Assembly: GCA_029011315.1 (NCBI GenBank)
Contig: JAQXLA010000002.1
Location: forward strand, 41,748 to 105,747
Direction of reading: 5' to 3'
Source of the DNA: Desulfovibrionaceae bacterium
GTDB lineage: Bacteria; Desulfobacterota; Desulfovibrionia; Desulfovibrionales; Desulfovibrionaceae
DNA: 64,000 nt
Within the stretch, counting starts at the first letter, position 1; each line of letters starts with the position of its first letter. Positions 20,068 to 28,456 of this stretch are shown here, one piece after another. Under the pieces are notes generated by a model. It did not search any database. It was not told the origin of the DNA and saw nothing but the letters and a program-made list of their open reading frames with translations. Both the position numbers and the translations under genes were made by a program.

Positions 20068-21363
20068 ATGAGCGATCTCAATAGCCTTGCCAAGGCGTTG
20101 ATGGAAATCGACGACCTCCTTGCTTCCTGCATGAAATGCGGCTTCTGCCAGGCTTTTTGTCCTGTGTTTGATCAGACTCGTAAAGAGGGTGACGTCACCC
20201 GTGGTAAGATTGCTCTTACCGAAAATCTCGCCCGTCTGGTGATTCAGGATCCCGATCAGGTTTACGAAAAGCTGTCTCACTGCTTGATGTGCGGCAGTTG
20301 CGCGTACAACTGTCCTTCCGGCGTGAAAACGATGGATATCTTCATCGCCGCCAGAGAAGCTTTCGCGAATTACAACGGCCTGAACGCCATTGAAAAAGCT
20401 ATTTTCCGTACGTTGCTTCCCAATCCCCGCATTCTCGATACTCTGATGCGCGTTGGATCTCCTTTCCAGAAGCTCATCATGAAGAAGGAAGAAGACAAAG
20501 TTCAGGACACCGCTCGTGCTCCTCTGATGAAGGCCTTCATCGGTGCCGAACGTCGTATTCCTGTTGTGGCTGACAAGTCCTTCCATGCTACGCACGGCAA
20601 AATTAACATGCCTGTTGGCAAAAGCGGTCTGAAAGTTGTGTACTTCCCCGGTTGCATGGGTGACCTCGTGTACACGAAGATTTCTGACGCTTGCATGAAG
20701 ATTTTTGACTACCACGGAGTTGGTGTCTTCATGGCTGATAACTTCGCCTGCTGTGGCATGCCCGCTATGTCCCACGGCGAACGTAACGGTATCTTGAAGA
20801 TGCTCCGTCATAACCTTGATATTTTGCAGGATGTCAAATTTGACTATATTATCACTCCTTGCGCTTCCTGCACCGAAATGATCAAGGAATACTGGCCTCG
20901 CTATGCTGAGGATCTTGAACCTCAGTATCGCAGACTGGCGAAGGATATCGCTGAAAAGTCCATGGAAATCAACCAGTTCGTTGTTGATGTCCTGAAGATT
21001 CAGGCTTCCAAGCACCGTGGTGGTACTCCTGTGACCTATCATGAATCCTGTCACTTGAGAATGGGTCTTGGCATCAGTGCTCAGCCGCGTGTTCTGATTA
21101 ACGTAAACCAGAACATGAACCTGGTTGAAATGAATGAAGCTGATCATTGCTGCGGTTGCGGCGGTAGCTTCACGCTTGATGAACCCGAACTGTCTCGTGA
21201 AATTGGTCAGCGTAAACGTGATAACATCGTGAACTCTGGTGCTGCTGTTGTTGCAACTGGCTGCCCCGCTTGCATGATGCAGCTCAATGATATGCTGTCT
21301 CGTAATCATGATAAGGTTGTTGTAAAGCATACGGCTGAAATTTATGCTGATACGCTGAAGTAA
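20068..21363 (+). CDS. glcF: Fe-S cluster protein, GlcF/LldE-type (two 4Fe-4S motifs plus CCG domains)
   Basis: From MSDLNSLAKALMEIDDLLASCMKCGFCQAFCPVF; LSHCLMCGSCAYNCPSGV; CCG-type DNFACCGMPA and ADHCCGCGGSF. Confidence 0.88.
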   Translation: MSDLNSLAKALMEIDDLLASCMKCGFCQAFCPVFDQTRKEGDVTRGKIALTENLARLVIQDPDQVYEKLSHCLMCGSCAYNCPSGVKTMDIFIAAREAFANYNGLNAIEKAIFRTLLPNPRILDTLMRVGSPFQKLIMKKEEDKVQDTARAPLMKAFIGAERRIPVVADKSFHATHGKINMPVGKSGLKVVYFPGCMGDLVYTKISDACMKIFDYHGVGVFMADNFACCGMPAMSHGERNGILKMLRHNLDILQDVKFDYIITPCASCTEMIKEYWPRYAEDLEPQYRRLAKDIAEKSMEINQFVVDVLKIQASKHRGGTPVTYHESCHLRMGLGISAQPRVLINVNQNMNLVEMNEADHCCGCGGSFTLDEPELSREIGQRKRDNIVNSGAAVVATGCPACMMQLNDMLSRNHDKVVVKHTAEIYADTLK

Positions 21364-21394
21364 TCTTGTCATAAGATGATATTATAATACCTTA

Positions 21395-21427
21395 GGGGAA
21401 GAGAGTTTTACTTTCTTCCCCTTTTTT
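21395..21427 (+). terminator. Intrinsic terminator of the glcF transcript
   Basis: GGGGAAGAGAG tttta CTTTCTTCCCC TTTTTT. Confidence 0.85.
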
Positions 21428-21500
21428 ATATAGACAAAAAAATAAAAAAAAGATAAAATTTTACAAAACAAAGATGGTTTAAAAGATTATTTTTGTTTTT

Positions 21501-21560
21501 ACGTCTACAGATTTATCTTGATGGTCAAGATCATTCCCCTCTGTGGACGTTTTTTTTATT
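21501..21560 (+). terminator. Nested hairpin plus T-tract just outside the left element boundary (terminator, possibly of a small RNA)
   Basis: ACGTCTACAG ... CTGTGGACGT TTTTTTT with inner perfect CTTGA-TGG-TCAAG (21517-21529). Confidence 0.6.
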
Positions 21561-21576
21561 GTTCGACGCGTCGAAC
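21561..21576. repeat. 16-bp perfect palindrome at left outer boundary
   Basis: GTTCGACGCGTCGAAC is its own reverse complement; related GTTCG-N6-CGAAC at 43790-43805. Confidence 0.8.
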
Positions 21577-21583
21577 TTCCTAT

Positions 21584-21645
21584 CCGGCAGCCCTCTTTCT
21601 TTTAGGAAATTCAACATGTGCGGGATTGGCATAGGGGGAGAGGGG
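21584..21645 (+). repeat. Left copy of the ~62-bp imperfect direct repeat flanking the virion gene cluster
   Basis: ccggcagccctctttcttttaggaaattcaacatgtgcgggattggcatagggggagagggg; 29-bp exact core plus imperfect 5' part (4 mismatches, 1 gap by hand alignment). Confidence 0.95.
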
Positions 21646-21697
21646 TTGAAAAATACCGTTTGATTGTGTAGATATAGTCAAAGATATCGGATTTTTG

Positions 21698-21743
21698 AGA
21701 AGCCTAGCAGACTGGGATCCAGCTGCCAGGCTTCTTTTTTTTT
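21698..21743 (+). terminator. Intrinsic terminator between the left repeat and the first element gene
   Basis: AGAAGCCTaGCAG actgggatcca gCTGCcAGGCTTCT TTTTTTTT. Confidence 0.85.
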
Positions 21744-21774
21744 AGGGCGGCGGGCGGGCCGCACATTTTGGGGA

Positions 21775-22347
21775 ATGGATATGCCGGAAACTGTCTATTC
21801 TTATGATCCTGACTTGCGGAATAGAAATTTTTGCTTCCAGAAAATTACAGACGCATTTGAAGCGGGGAAAATTTTTGACAAGATCCATGAAGATCGCCTG
21901 TCATGGGCGTATTTTCCTGACAGTATCAGCCGCGAATACTGGATCCGTCTGCAGCTTTGCCCGGGGCATCATTTGATAGCCGCCTATGAAAATAGAAAGC
22001 TTGCCGGAATTATGGAAGCGCACCCGCCGATTTCAGGATCGTTTGTGTATGAAGTCGGCATGTGCGCCTTGCGTGATTTCTTCAGCGTATCTGTTCCTCT
22101 TGGCATGTGCGCAATCAGATTTCTTTTGAATCTGAATGCCGATTGCGTCGGGCTTATGGGAAGAATACCGCAGACAAACAGACACGCCTTGAATCTTTAT
22201 GACAAGCTTGGCTTTTCAATGTTATGCCGCGTCCCGGGATATTTCCGAATAAGGGAGAAAAAGGGACGGGTTGCGGATGGTATCTTTGTTTTTGGCAGTC
22301 GGCAGGAGCTGCTTGAGGCAAACAGGGCTTTTTCCCCGGAAAGCTGA
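21775..22347 (+). CDS. GNAT-like acetyltransferase fold protein, first gene of the element
   Basis: 190 aa from MDMPETVYSYDPDL; IAAYENRKLAGIMEAH ... GLMGRIPQTNRHALNLYDKLGFSMLCRVPGYF fits GNAT-type phage proteins. Confidence 0.65.
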   Translation: MDMPETVYSYDPDLRNRNFCFQKITDAFEAGKIFDKIHEDRLSWAYFPDSISREYWIRLQLCPGHHLIAAYENRKLAGIMEAHPPISGSFVYEVGMCALRDFFSVSVPLGMCAIRFLLNLNADCVGLMGRIPQTNRHALNLYDKLGFSMLCRVPGYFRIREKKGRVADGIFVFGSRQELLEANRAFSPES

Positions 22348-22377
22348 TGCAGTACTTTAAAAAAAACAGGGGTAGAA

Positions 22378-22545
22378 ATGGCGCAACATGAAAAAAATAC
22401 GGAAATGAAAGCGGAAGAGAGCAGGCAGGAGCTGCTTGAAAAACTTAAAAGCAGAACTTTAAGTTTTCTGGCGACGTGCTTCAGTCTTGCCCTGAGAACC
22501 GCAGCGGCATGGATTCGGGAAAAACTGGGGAAGCGACAGGGATAA
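22378..22545 (+). CDS. Small element protein (55 aa), unknown
   Basis: MAQHEKNTEMKAEESRQELLEKLKSRTLSFLATCFSLALRTAAAWIREKLGKRQG; RBS-like agggg upstream; not in the ORF track. Confidence 0.5.
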   Translation: MAQHEKNTEMKAEESRQELLEKLKSRTLSFLATCFSLALRTAAAWIREKLGKRQG

Positions 22546-22555
22546 GGGGGACAAG

Positions 22556-22753
22556 ATGGGCGGCGGAAGCTATGAAGCACCGGAAATAAAAACAGACGTT
22601 GAACCGGCAAAGCAGGCTGTCAAAAGTGTCAGCGCGGCAGCAGCCGACGCGGCGCAGGCACAAAGGGAAAGAGCCCGGAAAAGCAGAGGCTTGGCCGGAT
22701 CAATCCTGACAGGAACAGGAACGGACAGCAGCGGCATAACGTTGGGCGCATGA
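22556..22753 (+). CDS. Small phage protein
   Basis: MGGGSYEAPEIKTDVEPAKQAVKSVSAAAADAAQAQRERARKSRGLAGSILTGTGTDSSGITLGA; stop overlaps the portal start. Confidence 0.65.
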   Translation: MGGGSYEAPEIKTDVEPAKQAVKSVSAAAADAAQAQRERARKSRGLAGSILTGTGTDSSGITLGA

Positions 22754-24477
22754 TGACAGACGGGGAAAGAGGAAGAATCGGGCGCATTGCCGCACGCTAT
22801 GAGGGGCTTAAGCAGGAGCGGAGCGGATTTCTCAGCCTCTGGAAAAGCATAGGCGATCTGTTTCTGCCTGGACGGTACAGAGATGACACGGACACCGATG
22901 CGCAGCGCAGGATCAAGCTGAGTCCCGTAGTCAACAGCCGGCCGCGGCTGGCGTTGAGGACGCTGGCTTCTGGCATGCAAGGCGGGATGACAAGCCCGGC
23001 GCGGCCATGGTTCCGGCTGGGATTGCGCCAGCCGTGGAACGGAGACGGATCCGGAGAGGTTCGGAAATGGCTTGACGATGTAACTCAGGCCATGATCACT
23101 TGTCTGCATCATTCAAATTTCTATGATGCGGCGCACGATACTTATGAGATGCTTGGCGCATTCGGTACGGCCCTGCTTATTGAGACAGCCGACGCCGACG
23201 GCCTGCGCTTTATGCCCGTGCGGGCCGGTGAATATGTGCTTGACGTTGACAGTCGTGGCCGTCCAGATACCTTTTTCCGCAGAATATCCATGACAGCCAG
23301 ACAGGCGGCGCAGCAGTTCGGGAGGGATAGGCTTCCGGACAATATGTCTGCGGCTCTGAAAAGTCCGGGTCAGGCGGATACGCAGCGGTTTGAAATCGTA
23401 CATGGCGTATTCCCTGCTGAAGATGAGCCGGGAAGCGGAGACGGGCGGCACGCCTTTGCAAGCGTCTATTTTACGCAGGAAGGGCAGGGGGCGACTATCC
23501 TGGAAGAAGGCGGATACAATATGTTCCCGGCCTTTGCGCCGCGCTGGTCGGCAACTGGACTTGATGTCTACGGAAGAAGTCCGGCGATGGATGTTCTGCC
23601 TGATGCGCGTTCCCTGCAGAAGATGGATGCGCAGCTGCTCCGGCTTCAGCATCTTCTTGCCGATCCGCCGATGATGCTGGACGCAACCTTGAAGGGGCGC
23701 GGCGTGGACCTCAATCCGGGAGGAAAAAACTTCGCCGATTTGAGATCGTCCGGCGGGGCGTATGCGCTTCCGGTTTACAGCCCTATGCCTGCGGCAGTGG
23801 CGTCGGCGGAAAATGCCGTATTGCGGGCGGAAGAAAGAATATCAGCGGGGCTTTATTCGGATTTGTTCCGGCTTCTGATTGATTCCACGCGGCGAAATGT
23901 GACGGCTACGGAAATCGAAGCGAAGCAACAGGAAAAAATGCTGCTGCTCGGGCCGGTGGTGGAGCGACTGCATCAGGAATTCCTTGAACCGCTGATCCGC
24001 AGGACCTTCGGACTGATGCGGGAATGGAATGCGCTGCCGCCAATGCCGGACATTTTGCGCGGGGAAAATGGAGAAATTGAAGCGCCGCCGATAGACGTCG
24101 CCTTTGAATCCGTGCTGGCGCAGGCGCAGAAGCTGATGGCAACCACGGCCATAGAGCAGGGCTTGAATTTTATTGCCCGTGTGGCGTCGGCGTGTCCGGA
24201 AGCGTTGGATATTGTGCACGTCGATCGGACGGTGCGCAGCTACGGAGAGCGGATCGGAATGCCGGAAGGCTGTCTGAATGATGAAGGCGAAGTAGCCAGA
24301 ATCCGCAAGGCCAGAGCGGCGGCGCAGAGCGGGGACGCAGAACAGGCGCAAGCAGGTGAGGCAATAGACATGGCCTTGAAAGCGGCGCAGGCGGGCAAGG
24401 CTTTGAGCCAGACGCAAGCCGGCGCGGCGGACGGGTCTCTGATGGCGCAGCTTATCGGCGGGCTTGGAAGATTGTAA
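22750..24477 (+). CDS. Portal / head-tail connector protein (podovirus type)
   Basis: 575 aa; KSIGDLFLPGRYR, LASGMQGGMTSPARPWFRLGL, DVYGRSPAMDVLPDARSLQKMDAQLLRLQH, TATEIEAKQQEKMLLLGPVVERLHQEFLEPLIRR. Confidence 0.92.
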   Translation: MMTDGERGRIGRIAARYEGLKQERSGFLSLWKSIGDLFLPGRYRDDTDTDAQRRIKLSPVVNSRPRLALRTLASGMQGGMTSPARPWFRLGLRQPWNGDGSGEVRKWLDDVTQAMITCLHHSNFYDAAHDTYEMLGAFGTALLIETADADGLRFMPVRAGEYVLDVDSRGRPDTFFRRISMTARQAAQQFGRDRLPDNMSAALKSPGQADTQRFEIVHGVFPAEDEPGSGDGRHAFASVYFTQEGQGATILEEGGYNMFPAFAPRWSATGLDVYGRSPAMDVLPDARSLQKMDAQLLRLQHLLADPPMMLDATLKGRGVDLNPGGKNFADLRSSGGAYALPVYSPMPAAVASAENAVLRAEERISAGLYSDLFRLLIDSTRRNVTATEIEAKQQEKMLLLGPVVERLHQEFLEPLIRRTFGLMREWNALPPMPDILRGENGEIEAPPIDVAFESVLAQAQKLMATTAIEQGLNFIARVASACPEALDIVHVDRTVRSYGERIGMPEGCLNDEGEVARIRKARAAAQSGDAEQAQAGEAIDMALKAAQAGKALSQTQAGAADGSLMAQLIGGLGRL

Positions 24478-24487
24478 GAGGAAAAGC

Positions 24488-24766
24488 ATGTACGAATACG
24501 AAGAAACGGCGGAAGAAAGCAGGCAGGAAACAGAGTCGCGGGAGTCCATGCGTCTTTTCATCCGTCAGGCAGCGCAGTCGACAGAGGGCCGGAAATTCTT
24601 TCGCAGTCTGCTGGATGTTTCCGAATGTCTGCATCAGGCGCCGGAAACGGGTGGCGCGCTTTTTCTGGTGCGGCATGAAGGGCGGAGGGACGTGGGGATC
24701 TGGCTGCTTGGACAGCTTGCGGAAGCGGATGCGCTGGCGAATGTGCTGAAGATGGAAAAAAAATAA
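24488..24766 (+). CDS. Bbp19-like phage protein
   Basis: 92 aa; FIRQAAQSTEGRKFFRSLLDVSECLHQ...FLVRHEGRRDVGIWLLGQL. Confidence 0.65.
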   Translation: MYEYEETAEESRQETESRESMRLFIRQAAQSTEGRKFFRSLLDVSECLHQAPETGGALFLVRHEGRRDVGIWLLGQLAEADALANVLKMEKK

Positions 24767-24767
24767 G

Positions 24768-26075
24768 ATGCGCGGCGATGTGATTCCGTATGAAAGCCGA
24801 TATCCGGAAATTGAAGCAATGCTTGAAGGCGTGCGCTTTTCCGTGCTGGTGGCGCATAGGCGTTTTGGCAAAACCGTGCTGGCCGTCAATCGGCTTTTGA
24901 AGCTTGCGCTTGAATGCCAGAAAGAGCGCGGCTTCTTTGCCTATGTCGCGCCGTTTCGCAATCAGGCCAAGTCAATCGCCTGGGCCTATATGAAGCGGTA
25001 CTCCGCCGGCATAGAGGGCAGGAAAGTGCAGGAAACAGAGCTTTCCGTACGCTTTGAAAATGAAGCGACGATCCGTCTGTTCGGCGCGGACAATCCAGAC
25101 GCATTGCGCGGAATGTATTTTGATTCGGTTGTTTTGGATGAAGTGGCGCAGATGAAGCCGGAAATCTGGGCGGAAATTATCCGGCCGGCATTGGCGGATC
25201 GGGAGGGAAGCGCGCTTTTTATCGGAACGCCAAAGGGGATCAACCTCTTTTCCGAAATGTATCACAGAGCGGCGGAAGCCCAGGCGGCGGGCGATCCGAA
25301 TTGGCTGGCGCTTTCGTTCCCTGTCACGCAGACCACAGCCTTGAAACCGGAAGAAGTGGAGCGGCTGAAAGAAGAGCTTTCAGAAAATACCTGGCGGCAG
25401 GAAATGCTTTGCGACTTCAATGCCTCCAGCGATGACAGCCTGATCCCGCTGGATGTGGTCAGCGAAGGAAGGCGGGCAGGGCATGGAATGAAGCCGGATC
25501 ATTTCTCGCCGCTGGTGCTGGGCGTCGATGTGGCGCGCTTCGGGGATGATGCCAGCGTAATCTTTCCCAGACGCGGGAAGCTGGCCATGATGCCGACGGT
25601 ATTGCACAAGGTGGACAATATGACTTTGGCCGATGCTGTCGGGGAAAAAATGGCGCGGCTGCTGCCTCAGGGAGTCTATATCGACAACGGCGGCGGGGGA
25701 GGCGTTATCGACAGGCTGACAAGCCTGGGCCTTGCCGTGAGCGGGGTGCACTTCGGCGGGCGGGCGCTGGACAGCGAACGCTTTCACAATCGGCGGGCGG
25801 AAATGTGGTTCCGGCTGGCGGAATGGCTGAAAAATGGCGGGGCCCTGCCGGATTTGGAAGCTCTTGCCGGGGATCTTTCCGCAATCCGGTATTTTTATGA
25901 CTCTACAGGCAAAATGAAACTGGAAAGCAAGGAAGACATCAAGGCGCGGATCGGACGGTCTCCGGATCTGGGGGATGCGCTGGCCTTGACTTTTGCCGTC
26001 AATCTTCCCGGTCTTGCGCTCGGCGATTTGTATGGAAACGGGACAGGAACGGCATACGATCCGCTTGCATGGTGA
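24768..26075 (+). CDS. Terminase large subunit
   Basis: 435 aa; Walker-A-like AHRRFGKT, Walker-B VVLDE, nuclease LGVDVARFGDD, DNGGGGG, DLGDALAL. Confidence 0.93.
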   Translation: MRGDVIPYESRYPEIEAMLEGVRFSVLVAHRRFGKTVLAVNRLLKLALECQKERGFFAYVAPFRNQAKSIAWAYMKRYSAGIEGRKVQETELSVRFENEATIRLFGADNPDALRGMYFDSVVLDEVAQMKPEIWAEIIRPALADREGSALFIGTPKGINLFSEMYHRAAEAQAAGDPNWLALSFPVTQTTALKPEEVERLKEELSENTWRQEMLCDFNASSDDSLIPLDVVSEGRRAGHGMKPDHFSPLVLGVDVARFGDDASVIFPRRGKLAMMPTVLHKVDNMTLADAVGEKMARLLPQGVYIDNGGGGGVIDRLTSLGLAVSGVHFGGRALDSERFHNRRAEMWFRLAEWLKNGGALPDLEALAGDLSAIRYFYDSTGKMKLESKEDIKARIGRSPDLGDALALTFAVNLPGLALGDLYGNGTGTAYDPLAW

Positions 26076-26094
26076 AAGGGGAAAAGGGGGAAAA

Positions 26095-26697
26095 ATGGAC
26101 GATAAAAACGAAATGCTGATCGACAGCATCGGCAGCGATGGGAATGCGGTTCCTTCTCTGCAGAATCCCAGTGAAGATTCGCAGACAGAGCCGGAAGAGA
26201 TGAAGCAGGGAGAGCCGGACAGCGTCAAAACCTGGAAGCTGACCCTGACAGAGGAAGAGCGCAAGATCTTTCCCATATCGGATAATGCGCTGAATGAATT
26301 TGAAAGGCGTGCGCAGGATCTGGGACTGACGGAAGAGCAGGCCAGCGGGCTGCTGAAATACCGCAGGGAGCAGTATCAGGCGTATCAGCGGGAAGCGGAA
26401 GCGGAAGAAGCGGAACGGATCCGCGGCTGGCGGGCCAGTCTGGCGGCGGATTCGGAAATCGGCGGAAGTGATCGCAATGCCAGGGAAGCCAATGCGGCAG
26501 CCATACGGGCGATCGACATGTTCGGAAATGAGGAGCTGAAAAAAATGCTGGTGGAAACCGGCTACGAATTCAATCCGGAAATCAGAAGATTCCTTGTCCG
26601 TGTGGGGCGGGCGCTGGGAGAGGCGAAAGCAGTCACAGGCAAAGAAACGGCGCCGCAGGTGCGGCATCTGGCCGATCGGCTTTATCCGAAAATGTAA
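26095..26697 (+). CDS. Probable scaffolding protein
   Basis: 200 aa, acidic and coiled-coil-like, directly upstream of the capsid gene. Confidence 0.7.
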   Translation: MDDKNEMLIDSIGSDGNAVPSLQNPSEDSQTEPEEMKQGEPDSVKTWKLTLTEEERKIFPISDNALNEFERRAQDLGLTEEQASGLLKYRREQYQAYQREAEAEEAERIRGWRASLAADSEIGGSDRNAREANAAAIRAIDMFGNEELKKMLVETGYEFNPEIRRFLVRVGRALGEAKAVTGKETAPQVRHLADRLYPKM

Positions 26698-26709
26698 GGA
26701 GGGGAAGAA

Positions 26710-27711
26710 ATGGCGTATCAGAAAGGCTTCGTATACACGCTTGCGGAGCTGGAAGACTTTTACAAAGGCAGTCATGCGGGCGACGTGATTGAGCTCGCCA
26801 ATCAAATCAATGATATTCTGGATGATGTGATCTGGATGGAGTCGAATCAGTCCGACGGACATTTGACGCGTATCAGAACAGGACTGCCGACGATCCACTG
26901 GCGGCGAATCTATCAGGGCGTTGAGCCGTCAAAAAGCGTCTGGACGCAGGTCAAAGAGCCTTGCGCCATGCTTGAAGCGCGTATGGAACTGGATATCAAA
27001 GAAGTAGAGCTATATGGCGACAGGGGCAGGCTTTTCAGAATGTCGGAAGGCAAGGCCTTTCTTGAAGCCATGCGCGAAAAAGTCGCGGCGACAATCTTCT
27101 ATGGCGATCATACGGAATGCCCGGACGAATTCAACGGCCTGGCGATCCGCTATTCGCAGCTCTCCGGCGGCACCTCCAGCAATGTAATCAGCGCCGGCGG
27201 CAGCAATTCGGGAAAGCTTACGTCAATGTACTTGATCGCCTGGGGCGCGGATACCGTGCACGGCATTTATCCAAAGGGCTCAAAGGGCGGAATCGACATG
27301 GTCGATCTTGGAGAACGGACAGTTCTCGACAGTGAGAAGAATCCATTTGAAGCGGTGGTTGATCGCTTTACCTGGAATTGCGGCCTTGCGGTAAGGGACT
27401 GGCGCAGCGTGGTGAGGATCTGCAACATTGACACGGCAAAGCTGACAGTCAGAAAAGGCGCGTCCGGATACATTGATTTGCAGGCGCTGGCAATTCGGGC
27501 GGCGAATGCGATGCCGCCGGCAATGCGCCAGCGGGCGATATGGTACGCTTCTCCGGCTGTGCTGACCGCGCTTGAAATGCAGTCAGCGGATTCGGGAAAT
27601 GTGCAGCTGCATTACGGCCAGTACTTTGATTCTGAAAATGTGCCGTTTGTGCTGGGGCGTCCGGTGCGGCGTTGCGATGCGCTGCTTTCTTCGGAAGAAG
27701 CTGTAGCCTGA
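26710..27711 (+). CDS. Major capsid protein (BPP-1-like)
   Basis: 333 aa; MAYQKGFVYTLAELEDFYKG..., LEARMELDIKEVELYGDRGRLFRMSEGKAFLEAM; position after scaffold. Confidence 0.85.
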   Translation: MAYQKGFVYTLAELEDFYKGSHAGDVIELANQINDILDDVIWMESNQSDGHLTRIRTGLPTIHWRRIYQGVEPSKSVWTQVKEPCAMLEARMELDIKEVELYGDRGRLFRMSEGKAFLEAMREKVAATIFYGDHTECPDEFNGLAIRYSQLSGGTSSNVISAGGSNSGKLTSMYLIAWGADTVHGIYPKGSKGGIDMVDLGERTVLDSEKNPFEAVVDRFTWNCGLAVRDWRSVVRICNIDTAKLTVRKGASGYIDLQALAIRAANAMPPAMRQRAIWYASPAVLTALEMQSADSGNVQLHYGQYFDSENVPFVLGRPVRRCDALLSSEEAVA

Positions 27712-27726
27712 TGAGGGGGAAAAAAG

Positions 27727-28122
27727 ATGATTATCGATGCCAATACGATCTTTTGCGAAAATCTGGCGGTGCGGGGTGCGGAAGTCAAAAGCGGTACGGT
27801 CATTCTCTCGGCCTTGCAGAAGCCTGGCAAGGCTGAGCCGATTCCTCTGCGGGTCATGGTTCCGGAAGGCTTTGCGGGCGGGACAAGCATGACGTTCACC
27901 TTTCAGCAGGCTGATTCCGAAGACGGGGAATTTGCCGACGTTCCTGGGGCGTCGTTTGAAATGACTGCGAATCAGCTCGCAAAAGGCAGCATTCTGCCGA
28001 TCCGCTTTGTCCCGGCAGGCGTGGAAAAGCCGGTTCTGCGTCTGGCGATGACGCCGACAGGCACTTTTACAGCCGGAAAAATTACGGCGCTGATCGGCCG
28101 CGAAGACGTGATCAGCCTCTAG
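27727..28122 (+). CDS. Capsid cement/decoration-like protein (Bbp16-like)
   Basis: 131 aa, beta-rich, directly after the capsid gene. Confidence 0.6.
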   Translation: MIIDANTIFCENLAVRGAEVKSGTVILSALQKPGKAEPIPLRVMVPEGFAGGTSMTFTFQQADSEDGEFADVPGASFEMTANQLAKGSILPIRFVPAGVEKPVLRLAMTPTGTFTAGKITALIGREDVISL

Positions 28123-28192
28123 CGGAGAGGAAAGACGGGACAGCAGCGGGGCCGGGGGATTTCTTCCGGCCTTATGGCAGAGGGGGCAGGAG

Positions 28193-28456
28193 ATGGACAA
28201 GGCAGGCGGAGCAATGATCGACATCTGGAATGCGGCATTGATGGAAATCGGCTGCAGAATCGTGGCCGCGCCTGACGAGCATACTGCGGAGGCGATGATC
28301 TGCGCGCAGTTCTACAGTAGGGCAAGGCTGGAAACATTGCGATCTTTCCCCTGGAGCTTTGCGGCGGTGCGCTGGCAGCTCAGTCCGAAGCCGATGCCGG
28401 AAGCCTGGCGGGGCGCGTGGAAGGCATGCTGGAGGCCGATCGGGCTAATGCCTTGA
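28193..28456 (+). pseudogene. Tail tubular protein A-like N-terminal fragment (87 aa)
   Basis: IDIWNAALMEIGCRIVAAPDEHTAEAMICAQFYSRARLETLRSFPWSFAAVRWQL resembles the TTPA N-terminus but stops after 87 aa. Confidence 0.6.

Noticed and set aside
19999-21372. 457-aa minus-strand ORF
   Set aside because: Shadow of the codon-biased glcF gene; the plus strand has clear Fe-S motifs
21584-21645. Flanking repeat as a CRISPR repeat or tRNA-derived att site
   Set aside because: Only two copies, 22 kb apart, no spacers; no tRNA fold or CCA-type end recognised
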